Shown: positions 55,288 through 63,944 of the stretch, one piece after another
How the letters are laid out: every line of letters begins with the position of its first letter
Position numbering within the stretch: the stretch's first letter is position 1
Assembly: GCF_003984645.1 (NCBI RefSeq)
Contig: NZ_RWKI01000001.1
Span: 62,001 to 126,000 of the forward strand
Direction: 5' to 3'
Length of the DNA stretch: 64,000 bases
Source of the DNA: Variovorax sp. MHTC-1
Lineage (GTDB): Bacteria > Pseudomonadota > Gammaproteobacteria > Burkholderiales > Burkholderiaceae_C
Program-made: the position numbers and the translations under genes
The notes under the pieces: model-generated
What the model saw: the letters and a program-made list of their open reading frames with translations, nothing else
What the model was told of the DNA's origin: nothing
The model's database searches: none

Positions 55288-56396
55288 GGCAAAACGGTTT
55301 CCAGGCGAGGCGCGAGGTCGAAACGGCTGGCGAGCGCGGAATGGCCGGTGGCGAGCAGTTCCATCGCGACATCGAGCATGGCCGGCGCGATCATGAAGCC
55401 GTGGCGGTACAGGCCGTTGATCTGCATCACGCCGGGTCGCGGCTGGCGGAACGCCGGCAGGTTGTCGGGCAGGGTCGGCCGGCACTGGGTCGCGATCTCG
55501 AGAATGCGTGCTTCGGCAAAGCCACTGTGCACCGAATAGGCGGCGCTCAGCAGTTCGAGCGTGGAGCGCACGCTGGCCGGCGACATGTCGTCGGACTCGA
55601 TCTCGGTGCCGCCGATCACGAATAGCTGCCCCGGCTTGGGTGCGATGTAGAGCGGGTAGCGCGGATGCACCAGCCGCGTCGGCCGCTGCAGCACGACCTC
55701 CGGGGCATGCACCCGGATGACTTCGCCGCGTACGCCGCGCAGGGCGCCCCACTGCGGACGGGCGCCGAGGCCGCGGCAGTCGATGACCCGTTCGGGTTGG
55801 CCGGTTCCTCCGGCGTCGAAGTCGTCGATGCTGCGTGGCGCCTGCCAATGCAATCGGACGTTGGGCATGGCCTGCAGCGTTGCGAGCAGTGCGGCGAGCA
55901 ATCCGCGGTTGTCGAGCTGGCCTTCTTCCGGCAGCAGCAGGCCGTGCGCGAAGCGCTGGCCCAGTGCGGGCTCCAAGGCGGCGATGCCGGCCGCATCGAG
56001 CGGCTTCATTGCAGGCAGTTCGGGCACCACTTCGCCGGTGTGCGCCAGCAAGCGCGCCAGCCGCGCGGCTTCGGCCGCATCCTGGCGGTGCCACAGTACC
56101 AGCGTGCCTGCGCGCTGGAAGAACACGGGCGCCGCCAGCGATGCGAGCAGCACCGGCCAGCGGTCGAGCGCGTGGTGGCCCATGCGCACGACCGAGGGCG
56201 GTGCGATCGCAGATTCGGCCAGCGGCGCAAGCATGGCGGCTGCGACGCGCGCGGCCGCGCCGTCGGCCTCCGGCCCGCCGGCGTCGAAGAGCTCGACCTT
56301 ACAGCCGGCCTGCGCCAGCGTCACCGCGAGCAGGCGGCCCATGAGCCCGGCGCCGAGGACGGCGGCGGAGCGGAAAGGAAGGGTGGCAGCGTTCAT
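55284..56396 (-). CDS. thiO: glycine oxidase (FAD-dependent, thiazole branch)
   Basis: 370 aa from ATG 56396. The FAD Rossmann motif AAVLGAGLMGRLLAVTLAQA and the DAO-type C-terminal part (YPLYIAPKPGQLFVIGGTEI, GVMQINGLYRHGFMIAPAML) identify the ThiO family. It oxidises glycine to the imine used in thiazole synthesis and is coupled to thiS. Only 29 bp separate its start from the divergent thiD start, so its promoter must overlap thiD coding sequence. Confidence 0.92.
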   Translation of the reverse strand: MNAATLPFRSAAVLGAGLMGRLLAVTLAQAGCKVELFDAGGPEADGAAARVAAAMLAPLAESAIAPPSVVRMGHHALDRWPVLLASLAAPVFFQRAGTLVLWHRQDAAEAARLARLLAHTGEVVPELPAMKPLDAAGIAALEPALGQRFAHGLLLPEEGQLDNRGLLAALLATLQAMPNVRLHWQAPRSIDDFDAGGTGQPERVIDCRGLGARPQWGALRGVRGEVIRVHAPEVVLQRPTRLVHPRYPLYIAPKPGQLFVIGGTEIESDDMSPASVRSTLELLSAAYSVHSGFAEARILEIATQCRPTLPDNLPAFRQPRPGVMQINGLYRHGFMIAPAMLDVAMELLATGHSALASRFDLAPRLETVLP

Positions 56397-56425
56397 CGGC
56401 AGATCATTTCGGTAAGCTTGCCGGC

Positions 56426-57271
56426 ATGACCCAAGCATTCTCTCGTTACGCCCGCGTCCTCTCGATCGCCGGTTCCGACAGCAGCGGCGGCGCCGGCATC
56501 CAGGCCGATCTGAAGACCTTCTCGGCGCTCGGCTGCTACGGCATGACTGCCATCACCGCGCTCACCGCGCAGAACACGCTGGGCGTGTCTGGCATCCACG
56601 GCGTGCCGCCGGCCTTTCTCAAGGCGCAGATTCAGGCGGTGATCGAAGACATTGGCGTCGATGCGGTCAAGCTCGGCATGCTGCACGCACCCGAGGTGGT
56701 GGAGGTGGTGGCCTGGGCCATCGATCACTACAGGCTTTCCAAGGTGGTGCTCGATCCGGTGATGGTCGCCACCAGCGGCGACCGGCTGATCGCCGAAGAA
56801 ACCGTGCAGGTGCTGGTGCGCGAGCTGTTCCCGCGCGCCACCGTGGTCACGCCCAACCTCGACGAGGCGGCCCTGCTGATCGGCCATGCGATCGACGGCG
56901 TCGACGCGCTCGACGATGCCGCGAGCGAACTGCTCGCGCTGGGCGCGCATGCGGTGCTGCTCAAGGGCGGGCACCTGCCGGGAGACGATGTCGTCGATCT
57001 GCTGGCGGAAGCGAATGGCGAGCGGCTGCGGCTGTCTTCCGAACGCATTGCGAGCCGCAACCTGCACGGCACGGGTTGCACGCTGTCCTCGGCCATTGCC
57101 GCACACCTCGCGCTGGGCTACCAACTGGCCGATGCCGTGGAACGCGCGCGCGGCTATGTCGTCGCCGCGATGGCGGCCGGTGCGGATGTGAAGATCGGTG
57201 CCGGCCACGGTCCGCTCAACCACGGCTTTGCGCCAGTGCCGACGGTCCGTCTGCCGTTGCCGGGCGCGTGA
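56426..57271 (+). CDS. thiD: bifunctional hydroxymethylpyrimidine kinase / phosphomethylpyrimidine kinase
   Basis: 281 aa. Ribokinase-fold motifs include VLSIAGSDSSGGAGIQADLK, GCYGMTAITALTAQNTLGVS, VLDPVMVATSGDRLI and the anion-hole signature LHGTGCTLSSAIAAHLALGY. It phosphorylates HMP and HMP-P to HMP-PP for thiamine synthesis. It is divergent from thiO and its 3' end overlaps the 3' end of the convergent permease gene by 56 bp. Confidence 0.95.
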   Translation: MTQAFSRYARVLSIAGSDSSGGAGIQADLKTFSALGCYGMTAITALTAQNTLGVSGIHGVPPAFLKAQIQAVIEDIGVDAVKLGMLHAPEVVEVVAWAIDHYRLSKVVLDPVMVATSGDRLIAEETVQVLVRELFPRATVVTPNLDEAALLIGHAIDGVDALDDAASELLALGAHAVLLKGGHLPGDDVVDLLAEANGERLRLSSERIASRNLHGTGCTLSSAIAAHLALGYQLADAVERARGYVVAAMAAGADVKIGAGHGPLNHGFAPVPTVRLPLPGA

Positions 57272-58544
57272 TCCATGCCAGCACGAAGGTGATGGCAAGC
57301 GTCGGCAGCGCCGACCCGAACTGCGGCGCCCATTTGGCGCAGGCGTGATAGATGGCGATGCCCGCGATCCAGATCAGCGCCGCGACCCAATCGATCTTGC
57401 GCGCACCTACTGCGGGCGCCGCACCACCCGTGCCCAGCCGCCCGAGGATCACGCCGTAGAGCGGCACGAACACCGAGCTCAGAAGCAGCAGGAAGGGCTC
57501 GAGCGAGTGCATCGGCAGCACCAGCGCGAATGCGATGCAGGCGACAGCGAGCCACAGGCCCCAGCGCCGCACGCTCCAGCGCGGCTGCAGGCTGTGGGCC
57601 GAAACCGAGCCCGAATAGACGTCGCCATACGCGTTGTCGAGCTCGTCGATCAGGATCAGGCCCAGCGCGACCAGGCCGCCCTGCGCCAGCAGCAGCGCCG
57701 CCACGAGGTTGGTGCCGGGTTCCGCCACGCTCACCACCATCACGCCGAGCGCGTAGCACCAGATGTTGGCAAGCGCATAGCCGACCCAGGTGCCGCCGAA
57801 GGCGCCGCCGAGTCCGCCCGCGCTGCGCCTGCCGTGCCGCGCATAGTCGGCCACCAGCGGCAGCCAGGAGACCGGCATCGCGATCACCAGGTCGAGCGCG
57901 CTGAACATGCCCATGCTGCCGTTGCCGGGACGCGACCAGAAGGCCTCCAGGCCCTTGGCCTGAAGCTGCGTCGCGAATTGCCAGCTCAGCCACAGCAGCG
58001 ACAGCACCACCAGCGGCAGCCCGAAGCGGCTCACGAAGCGCCGCACCAGCTTGACCATCGAGCCGGCCAGCAGCGCGAGCAGCACGGCGCCCCACAGCAG
58101 CGTAGTCAGCACCATGCCCAGCGTGCCGTCGAGCGACCAGCCGAAGGCCTGCTTGCCGATGGCCTGCGTGCCCTCGCGCATGATCACGATCTCGAAGGTG
58201 GTCCAGCCGATCAGCTGAACGATGTTGAGCACCACCGGCAGGCGCGCGAAGGCGCTGCCGTACGTGGCGTGCATCAGGCCCGCGCTGGCCAGCCCGCTCT
58301 CGCAGCCGAGGCGGGCGGTCCAGGCCAGCAGGCCGGCGCCGATCAACGAGCCCAGCACGATCGCGATCGCCGCCTCACGCGTGCCGACCGCCGGCACCAG
58401 GTAGGCGCCGATCTGCATCACCAGCAGGCCGACGCCGAGGCTGAACCACAGCGCCGTGTGGTCGTGCCAGCGGAAGACGCGGCTGGCGTCGCGCAGCGGC
58501 GTCAGCGCCTCGTTGGCACCGGTGGTGGGTTGCGTCGTTGCCAT
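57216..58544 (-). CDS. cytX: NCS1-family permease, putative hydroxymethylpyrimidine/thiamine precursor transporter (CytX type)
   Basis: 442 aa from ATG 58544 (GGAG seven bases ahead). About twelve hydrophobic helices with NCS1 motifs: LWFSLGVGLLVMQIGAYLVP, LGCESGLASAGLMHATYGSA, IGWTTFEIVIMREGTQAIG, and ALDLVIAMPVSWLPLVADYA. A TPP riboswitch lies in the 5' leader, which assigns it to thiamine salvage, most likely uptake of HMP. The substrate is inferred from riboswitch control and the neighbouring thiD. It converges on and overlaps thiD. Confidence 0.88.
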   Translation of the reverse strand: MATTQPTTGANEALTPLRDASRVFRWHDHTALWFSLGVGLLVMQIGAYLVPAVGTREAAIAIVLGSLIGAGLLAWTARLGCESGLASAGLMHATYGSAFARLPVVLNIVQLIGWTTFEIVIMREGTQAIGKQAFGWSLDGTLGMVLTTLLWGAVLLALLAGSMVKLVRRFVSRFGLPLVVLSLLWLSWQFATQLQAKGLEAFWSRPGNGSMGMFSALDLVIAMPVSWLPLVADYARHGRRSAGGLGGAFGGTWVGYALANIWCYALGVMVVSVAEPGTNLVAALLLAQGGLVALGLILIDELDNAYGDVYSGSVSAHSLQPRWSVRRWGLWLAVACIAFALVLPMHSLEPFLLLLSSVFVPLYGVILGRLGTGGAAPAVGARKIDWVAALIWIAGIAIYHACAKWAPQFGSALPTLAITFVLAWITRPATADGPSALAQSRG

Positions 58545-58631
58545 CCATTTGCTCCATTGCAAAGTGTTTGGCAGGTGGGCGAGGCCACAGCGGCAAGACC
58601 GGCACGCGAGAAAACGTGGCGGCCGCCGGAC

Positions 58632-58720
58632 CAGCTTCCCTGCGCGAGGATTACCTCAGTCAGGTTCAAAGGGACTCTCTCAGCCAACCTGCAACTGGCG
58701 TTGCGGGCCGGCACCCCTAG
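58632..58720 (-). promoter_or_regulatory. TPP (thi-box) riboswitch
   Basis: On the minus strand the aptamer shows the conserved blocks GGGGTGCC, GGCTGAGAGAGT, CCCTTTGAACCTGACTGAGG and TAATCCTCGCGCAGGGAAGC in the right order. It ends about 88 nt before the CytX-type permease start. No strong terminator is evident in the expression platform, so translational control of the ribosome site is more likely. TPP binding should switch off uptake. Confidence 0.95.
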
Positions 58721-58814
58721 CGTTGCTTCAGTCTGGCGAAGCAGTTCGGATTGTAGAGCCGTGGCTGGCCGGTGCGATACGGCGGCGCGAAACCGCCCCG
58801 GACCGGGCTGTGCC

Positions 58815-59399
58815 TCAGTGATCGCCGGCGGTCGACAGCCGCCGCGCGCCCGAGGGGGCGTGGCGAACGAGCGGCAGGACGAAGCGGCGCGCGAATTGCT
58901 GGAGCGCCCAGAACGCGGCGGCGATCCCCCCGGCCAGCAGCAGTCCGGCGGCGATGTCGAGCGGGAAATGCACGCCCACGTAGATACGCGCCCAGCCCGT
59001 GAGGACCGCGATCGCCATGATCGCCAGACCGATCTTCCGAATCGATTCCCGCAGGCAGAACAGCAGCCCGATGGTGAACATCACCGAGGCGTGCGCACTC
59101 GGCAGCGAGCCGCGCGCGCCATGCTCGATGTGCGCCGGGCTCAGGCCCACCATGAAGGGGCGCGGCATCGCGATGGCGTCCGCCAGCGCGTGGGCCAGCA
59201 TGGTCGCCGCGGCCGCGGCGACCAGCGTCACCATTGCATAGACCCGCTGCGAGGGCCGGCGCCAGGCGACCCAGCCCATGAGGGCCACGCAGAGCCAGGA
59301 GGCAGTCTCTGCCACGATGGACGCGAACCAAATAACTTCGGCATCAGGGGTGTGCCCAGCGCCCATGGCCTGGAACAGTGCGGTGTTCAACGCGAGCAT
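58815..59399 (-). CDS. PAP2-family membrane phosphatase
   Basis: 194 aa. ATG 59399 follows AGGA at good distance; ATG 59408 is the alternative. Five to six helices carry the phosphatidic acid phosphatase motifs: AIAMPRP (a variant of KxxxxxxRP), GSLPSAHASVMF with the catalytic His, and WARIYVGVHFPLDIAAG. Likely substrates are undecaprenyl pyrophosphate or phosphatidate. The first motif lacks the usual Lys, which weakens the catalytic prediction slightly. Confidence 0.85.
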   Translation of the reverse strand: MLALNTALFQAMGAGHTPDAEVIWFASIVAETASWLCVALMGWVAWRRPSQRVYAMVTLVAAAAATMLAHALADAIAMPRPFMVGLSPAHIEHGARGSLPSAHASVMFTIGLLFCLRESIRKIGLAIMAIAVLTGWARIYVGVHFPLDIAAGLLLAGGIAAAFWALQQFARRFVLPLVRHAPSGARRLSTAGDH

Positions 59400-59478
59400 G
59401 CCCGTCATCCTAGGACGGTCTCGTGTCGAACGCGTGAATGCGGCGTTCAGCCTTCGTTCAGGATGGTTGCTTTGTTTT

Positions 59479-60501
59479 TCAGCCCACGCCGAGCAACTGG
59501 TGCAGCCGCGTGCTGGTGGTGGTGTACTGCAGCGGCACCGCCTTGCCCGGAAACACGATCGTGGTGGCGGCCCAGGCCGCGAGCGTGGCCTCATGGAAAC
59601 CGCAGACGATCAGCTTCTTCTTGCCCGGATAGGTGTTGATGTCGCCCACCGCGAAAACGCCGGCCTCGCGCGTCTGAAAGCGCTCGGTGTCGACGGGCAC
59701 CTGCTTGCGCACGAGATCGAGGCCCCAGTCGGCCATGGGCCCGAGCCGCGGCGAGATGCCGAGACATGCGATAAGCGCGTCGAGCGGCAGCGTCACGGTC
59801 CGGGCGTCGGGCGTCGTGATCTGCAGCGCCTGGCCGTCGAAACCCGCGGGCTGGCCCACGGCGAAGTTCAGTGCGCCCTCGGCCACCAAGGTGCGCATGC
59901 GGGCCACGAGCGCCTCGTCGGCCTGGAAGCCGTCGCGCCGGTGCAGCAGCGTGACCTGGCGGGCCTTGCCGACCAGCGCGAGGGCGGTGGCCAGCGCGGC
60001 ATCGTCGCCGCCGTTGACCACCACGGCATGGCCGTCGAAGCGCTCCAGCGTTTCGGGATGATAGAAAAGCCTGGTGCCCTCGAAGCGCTGGATGCCTTCG
60101 AGCGCGATGCGCTTGGCGACGAAGGCGCCGACACCGGCGGCGATAAAAACCGTCTTCGCGAGGAAAGTGGTTCCGGTCGAGGTGCCCAAGAGCAGCCGCT
60201 GGTCGTCCTGGCGTTCGAGCGTTGCGACCTGCTGCTCGAAATGGAACTGCGGCTTGAGGGGCGCGAGCTGCTGCAGCAGCGACTCCGCCAGGCCGCGCCC
60301 GCTGGTTGCCGGCACGCCCGGGATGTCATAGATCGGCTTGTCGCCGTAGAGCTGCACGCACTGGCCGCCCGCGGAGGGCAGCGCATCGACGATGTGGCAG
60401 GGAATCTCGAGCAGGCCCAGCTGGAAAGCCTGGAACAGGCCGACCGGCCCGGCGCCGATGACCAGCGCCTCGGTCTCGATGGGAGCCGGTGTCGTGCTCA
60501 G
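59479..60501 (-). CDS. ferredoxin-NADP reductase-like NAD(P)/FAD oxidoreductase
   Basis: About 340 aa. The FAD motif [20 protein letters not shown], the [20 protein letters not shown] and [20 protein letters not shown] segments, the NAD(P) domain ([20 protein letters not shown]) and [20 protein letters not shown] match the thioredoxin reductase-like FNR family. The start is unclear. A CTG at 60501 would give a CTGA overlap with the fdxA stop, and a GTG at 60540 inside fdxA is the nearest standard start; no in-frame ATG exists nearby. It probably reduces the adjacent ferredoxin. Confidence 0.88.
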   Translation of the reverse strand: MSTTPAPIETEALVIGAGPVGLFQAFQLGLLEIPCHIVDALPSAGGQCVQLYGDKPIYDIPGVPATSGRGLAESLLQQLAPLKPQFHFEQQVATLERQDDQRLLLGTSTGTTFLAKTVFIAAGVGAFVAKRIALEGIQRFEGTRLFYHPETLERFDGHAVVVNGGDDAALATALALVGKARQVTLLHRRDGFQADEALVARMRTLVAEGALNFAVGQPAGFDGQALQITTPDARTVTLPLDALIACLGISPRLGPMADWGLDLVRKQVPVDTERFQTREAGVFAVGDINTYPGKKKLIVCGFHEATLAAWAATTIVFPGKAVPLQYTTTSTRLHQLLGVG

Positions 60502-60827
60502 CGGACCAACTCCCCGATCTTGTCGGTCTTGTCTTTCCACTCTTCGGCATCGGGCAGCGCGGGCTTGCGCTTGGTGATGCTCTTCCAGCCGTCGGCCACG
60601 GCGAGCTCGGCATTGAGCTTGATGAAGGCGAGCTGGTTGGCCGGAAGGTCTTCCTCGGCGTAGATCGCATTGACCGGGCACTCGGGAATACAGACCGCGC
60701 AGTCGATGCATTCGTCAGGGTCGATCACCAGCATGTTCGGCCCTTCGCGGAAGCAGTCCACGGGACATACGTCGACGCAATCGGTGTATTTGCAGCGGAT
60801 GCAGGATTCGGAGACGACGTGAGTCAT
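60498..60827 (-). CDS. fdxA: 7Fe ferredoxin FdxA
   Basis: 109 aa. [20 protein letters not shown] and CPVDCF carry the first cluster ligands, and [17 protein letters not shown] the second. The spacing is that of [3Fe-4S][4Fe-4S] ferredoxins of the Azotobacter FdI type. The Ala/Glu-rich tail ([20 protein letters not shown]) is typical. It lies directly upstream of a ferredoxin reductase-like gene, giving an electron-transfer pair that could serve biosynthetic reductases such as the sulfite reductase expected beyond the window. Confidence 0.95.
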   Translation of the reverse strand: MTHVVSESCIRCKYTDCVDVCPVDCFREGPNMLVIDPDECIDCAVCIPECPVNAIYAEEDLPANQLAFIKLNAELAVADGWKSITKRKPALPDAEEWKDKTDKIGELVR

Positions 60828-60866
60828 ATTCTTGGCTGGCGGGAATGATCGGGAGAACCGCGAATT

Positions 60867-62210
60867 TTAGGCGCTTGCGTGAGAGGGCTGTACCAGCACA
60901 GCCGCCGAGGTCTTGTGGGATGCGGTATCGACCAGCACCAGGGAACCCAGCGCACGCGATTGCTTGAAGGGCAGCACCGCCAGCGGCTGCTGCAGCGAGA
61001 GCACCACGTCGCCGATCGCATTGGCTTCGAGCCGGTCGGCCGGCTCGGAGTCGAGCGTCGTGATGTTCACGCGATCGACGATGCGTGCCACCTTCGCCTT
61101 GACCCAGCGGTGGCCCTGCAGCGCCCAGTAGACACGGCCCGCGACCAGCGGCTCGTCGTCGAGCCACGCGATGGTGGCGGTGATCTCGCGCGTTGGCTCG
61201 AAGGCGTCCGGCGCCAGGAGCCAATCGCCGCGCGAGACGTCGAGCTCGCGGTCGAGCACGATGCCCGCGCTGTGGCCCGCGTGCACGGTCTTCGGCTGGC
61301 GGGTATGGCTCAGCACCTGCGCGACGGTGGCCGTCTGGTTGCTCGGCAGCACGGTGACGCGCTGGCCCGGCTCGACGTGCCCGCTGGCCACCCGGCCCCA
61401 GAACACGCGGCGGCCGCGGGATGTATCGGCCGAGGCCGAGAATTTCTCGACCCACTGCACCGGGAAGGCGAAGGGCACGGCCTCGTCCTGCTGCGTGACC
61501 GGCAATTCCTCGAGCAGCTCGATCAGGCTCGGACCTTCGTAGCCGCACCAGTTGCCGTGGCGCGAGGCCACATTCCAGCCCTTGAGCGCCGAGATCGGCA
61601 CGGTGGCCGCGACCTGCACGCCTGCAGCTTCGGCAAAGGCTGCGAGTGCGCCCGAGATGCGCTCGAAGGCGAGGTCGGCATCGGCGATCGCATCGAGCTT
61701 GTTGACCGCGAACACGATCGACTGCACGCGCAGCAGGTGGCACAAGAGCGTGTGCCGGCGCGTCTGCGGCAGCAGCTCGCGGCGCACCACTTCGCCATCC
61801 TCCACTTCGGCGGCCCAGGCCAGCTTGGTGGCATCCACCAGCACCACCGCGGCATCGGCGCTCGACGCGGCGGTGACCATGTTGCGCGTGTACTGCTCAT
61901 GGCCAGGCGCGTCGCCGATGATGAACTTGCGCCGCGCGGTCGAGAAGTAGCGGTAGGCGACGTCGATCGTGATGCCCTGTTCGCGCTCGGCCGACAGGCC
62001 GTCGGTCAGCAATGCCAGGTCGGTCTCGCCGCCGCGCTGCACGCCGGCGAGCTGGTCTTGCAGCACGGTCTTGCTGTCGACCAGGAGCCGCCCGATCAGC
62101 GTGCTCTTGCCGTCGTCGACGCTGCCGCAGGTGATGAAGCGCAGGGCTGTGCCGGTGTCGCCGTGGATCGCTGCCGCTTCGGCGGGGGTGGTGAAGGTGC
62201 TCGCACTCAT
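60867..62210 (-). CDS. cysN: sulfate adenylyltransferase subunit 1 (GTPase)
   Basis: 447 aa from ATG 62210. EF-Tu-like GTPase motifs: G1 GSVDDGKST, switch region EREQGITIDVAYRYFSTARR, G3 DAPGHEQYTRNMVTAAS and G4 NKLD. Domains II and III follow (ASGHVEPGQRVTVLPSNQTA). There is no C-terminal APS kinase (CysC) domain. GTP hydrolysis drives APS formation by CysD. The start shares one base with the cysD stop (TGATG). Confidence 0.95.
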   Translation of the reverse strand: MSASTFTTPAEAAAIHGDTGTALRFITCGSVDDGKSTLIGRLLVDSKTVLQDQLAGVQRGGETDLALLTDGLSAEREQGITIDVAYRYFSTARRKFIIGDAPGHEQYTRNMVTAASSADAAVVLVDATKLAWAAEVEDGEVVRRELLPQTRRHTLLCHLLRVQSIVFAVNKLDAIADADLAFERISGALAAFAEAAGVQVAATVPISALKGWNVASRHGNWCGYEGPSLIELLEELPVTQQDEAVPFAFPVQWVEKFSASADTSRGRRVFWGRVASGHVEPGQRVTVLPSNQTATVAQVLSHTRQPKTVHAGHSAGIVLDRELDVSRGDWLLAPDAFEPTREITATIAWLDDEPLVAGRVYWALQGHRWVKAKVARIVDRVNITTLDSEPADRLEANAIGDVVLSLQQPLAVLPFKQSRALGSLVLVDTASHKTSAAVLVQPSHASA

Positions 62211-63163
62211 CAGAAGTAACCGTCTTTCTTGCGCTTCTCCATCGAAGCCTCGGATGTCTTGTCGTCCATGCGCGTGGCGCCGCGCTCGCTCACTTCGGCC
62301 GCCAGCGTCTCGACCACCACGTCGGCGGCGTCGGCGGCCAGGCTGTCGACCGGGCAGGTGCAGGTGATGTCGCCCACGGTGCGGAAGCGCACGTCGCGCA
62401 GTTCTACCTTTTCTCCGTCGCGCGGCGGCGTGAGTTCGGTCACCGGCACCAAGAGGCCGCGGCGTTCGACTACCTCGCGCTTGTGCGTGTAGTAGATCGA
62501 GGGCAGGGCGACATGCTCGCGCTCGATGTACTGCCAGACGTCGAGTTCGGTCCAGTTGGAGATCGGGAACACGCGGAAGTGTTCGCCGGGCGCCAGGCGC
62601 GTGTTGAACAGGGTCCAGAGCTCGGGGCGCTGGTCCTTGGGCTGCCATTGGCCGAAGGCGTCTCGATGCGAAAAGATGCGCTCCTTGGCGCGTGCCTTTT
62701 CTTCGTCGCGGCGCGCGCCGCCGATCAGCGCATCGAAGCGGAATTCCTCGATCGCTTCGAGCAGCGTGACCGACTGGTGCACATTGCGCGATTCGCCCGG
62801 ATGAGCGAGGCGCACGGTGCCGCGCGCCATCGAGTCTTCGACGCTGCGCACGATCAGCTCGGCGCCGAGCTCCTGCGCGCGGTGGTCGCGGAAGGCCGTC
62901 ACTTCGGGGAAGTTGTGGCCGGTGTCGATCATCAGCAGCGGATAGGGGATGCGGCCGGCCCCGAAGGCCTTCTCGGCGCACTTGAGCAGCACCAGCGAAT
63001 CCTTGCCGCCCGAGAACAGCAGGGTCGGGCGCTCGAAGGAGGCCGCCACTTCGCGCAGGATGAAGATGGTTTCTTCTTCCAGCGCGTCGAGCTGCGTGTT
63101 GGACAGGCGCGCGGGCAGGGGCGTGCTTTGCAGCAGCAGGTCGTATTCGGTGCGGGCGTTCAT
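62210..63163 (-). CDS. cysD: sulfate adenylyltransferase subunit 2
   Basis: 317 aa. The PP-loop SGGKDSLVLLKCAEKAF binds ATP. Further family segments are PYPLLMIDTGHNFPEVTAFR, ALIGGARRDEEKARAKERIF, FPISNWTELDVWQYIEREHV and the C-terminal MEKRKKDGYF. It adenylylates sulfate to APS with CysN. Its start codon lies 32 bp after the cysH stop. The bases just ahead of the ATG are pyrimidine-rich, so the ribosome site is poor and coupling to cysH translation is likely. Confidence 0.95.
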   Translation of the reverse strand: MNARTEYDLLLQSTPLPARLSNTQLDALEEETIFILREVAASFERPTLLFSGGKDSLVLLKCAEKAFGAGRIPYPLLMIDTGHNFPEVTAFRDHRAQELGAELIVRSVEDSMARGTVRLAHPGESRNVHQSVTLLEAIEEFRFDALIGGARRDEEKARAKERIFSHRDAFGQWQPKDQRPELWTLFNTRLAPGEHFRVFPISNWTELDVWQYIEREHVALPSIYYTHKREVVERRGLLVPVTELTPPRDGEKVELRDVRFRTVGDITCTCPVDSLAADAADVVVETLAAEVSERGATRMDDKTSEASMEKRKKDGYF

Positions 63164-63195
63164 GAGGAGGATTCGGAGATCAGAAAAAAGCAGGT

Positions 63196-63939
63196 TCAGG
63201 CAATGGCGCGAATCGGAATGATTGAGGACACGGCGCCATCGACATGCAGGCCGCATTCCTTGGCGCTTTCCTGCTCCCACCACCAGCGGCCCGAGCGGAA
63301 ATCTTCGCCCAGGGTCACGGCGCGGGTGCATGGCGCGCAGCCGATGCTGGGAAAGAACTGGTCGTGCAGCGGGTTGTAGGGCACTTGGTGCGTGGCGATG
63401 TAGTGCCAGACGTCGCCCCAGGTCCAGTTCGCGAGCGGGTTGATCTTGACTCGCTCCGCCTGCTCTTCGATGAGTTCGACCTCGGCCCGCGCGCCGGACT
63501 GCTCGCGCCTGAGGCCGGTGATCCAGCCGCGCTTGCCGGCGAGCGCACGCTCGAGCGGCTCCATCTTGCGGATGTGGCAGCAGGCCTTGCGCAGCTCCAG
63601 GCTGCGGTACATCGCTTCCTCGCCGTTCTCAGCCACGAAGGCCGTGGCCGCTTCGGCCACAGGGCGATAGATCTCGACCTCGCGGCCGTAGTGCGACTGC
63701 AGGCGTTCGAGCAGGTCGAGCGTCTCGGCATGCAGCTTGCCCGTTTCGAGCACGAAGATGCCGGATTGCATCTGAAAGCGATGCAGCAGGTCGGTCACCA
63801 CCATGTCCTCGGCACCCAGGCTGGAGGCCTGCGTGATCGGCGCGAACTCCTGCGCCGCGCCGCGCAGCAGCGCCACGCTTTCGACGATCTTGGCCTCAAA
63901 GTCGGCGGAGGGCTTGGCGTAGAGCGAGATGGCGTTCAT
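63196..63939 (-). CDS. cysH: adenylylsulfate (APS)-type assimilatory reductase
   Basis: 247 aa. KACCHIRKMEPL and SIGCAPCTRAV give the two Cys pairs that bind a [4Fe-4S] cluster in APS-type CysH proteins, and ESAKECGLH carries the C-terminal catalytic Cys. E. coli PAPS reductase lacks the cluster Cys pairs. APS as substrate is consistent with the absence of cysC in this gene cluster. Thioredoxin is the expected electron donor. ATG 63939 lies 5 bp after the upstream DUF934 stop. Confidence 0.92.
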   Translation of the reverse strand: MNAISLYAKPSADFEAKIVESVALLRGAAQEFAPITQASSLGAEDMVVTDLLHRFQMQSGIFVLETGKLHAETLDLLERLQSHYGREVEIYRPVAEAATAFVAENGEEAMYRSLELRKACCHIRKMEPLERALAGKRGWITGLRREQSGARAEVELIEEQAERVKINPLANWTWGDVWHYIATHQVPYNPLHDQFFPSIGCAPCTRAVTLGEDFRSGRWWWEQESAKECGLHVDGAVSSIIPIRAIA

Positions 63940-63944
63940 GGCGT

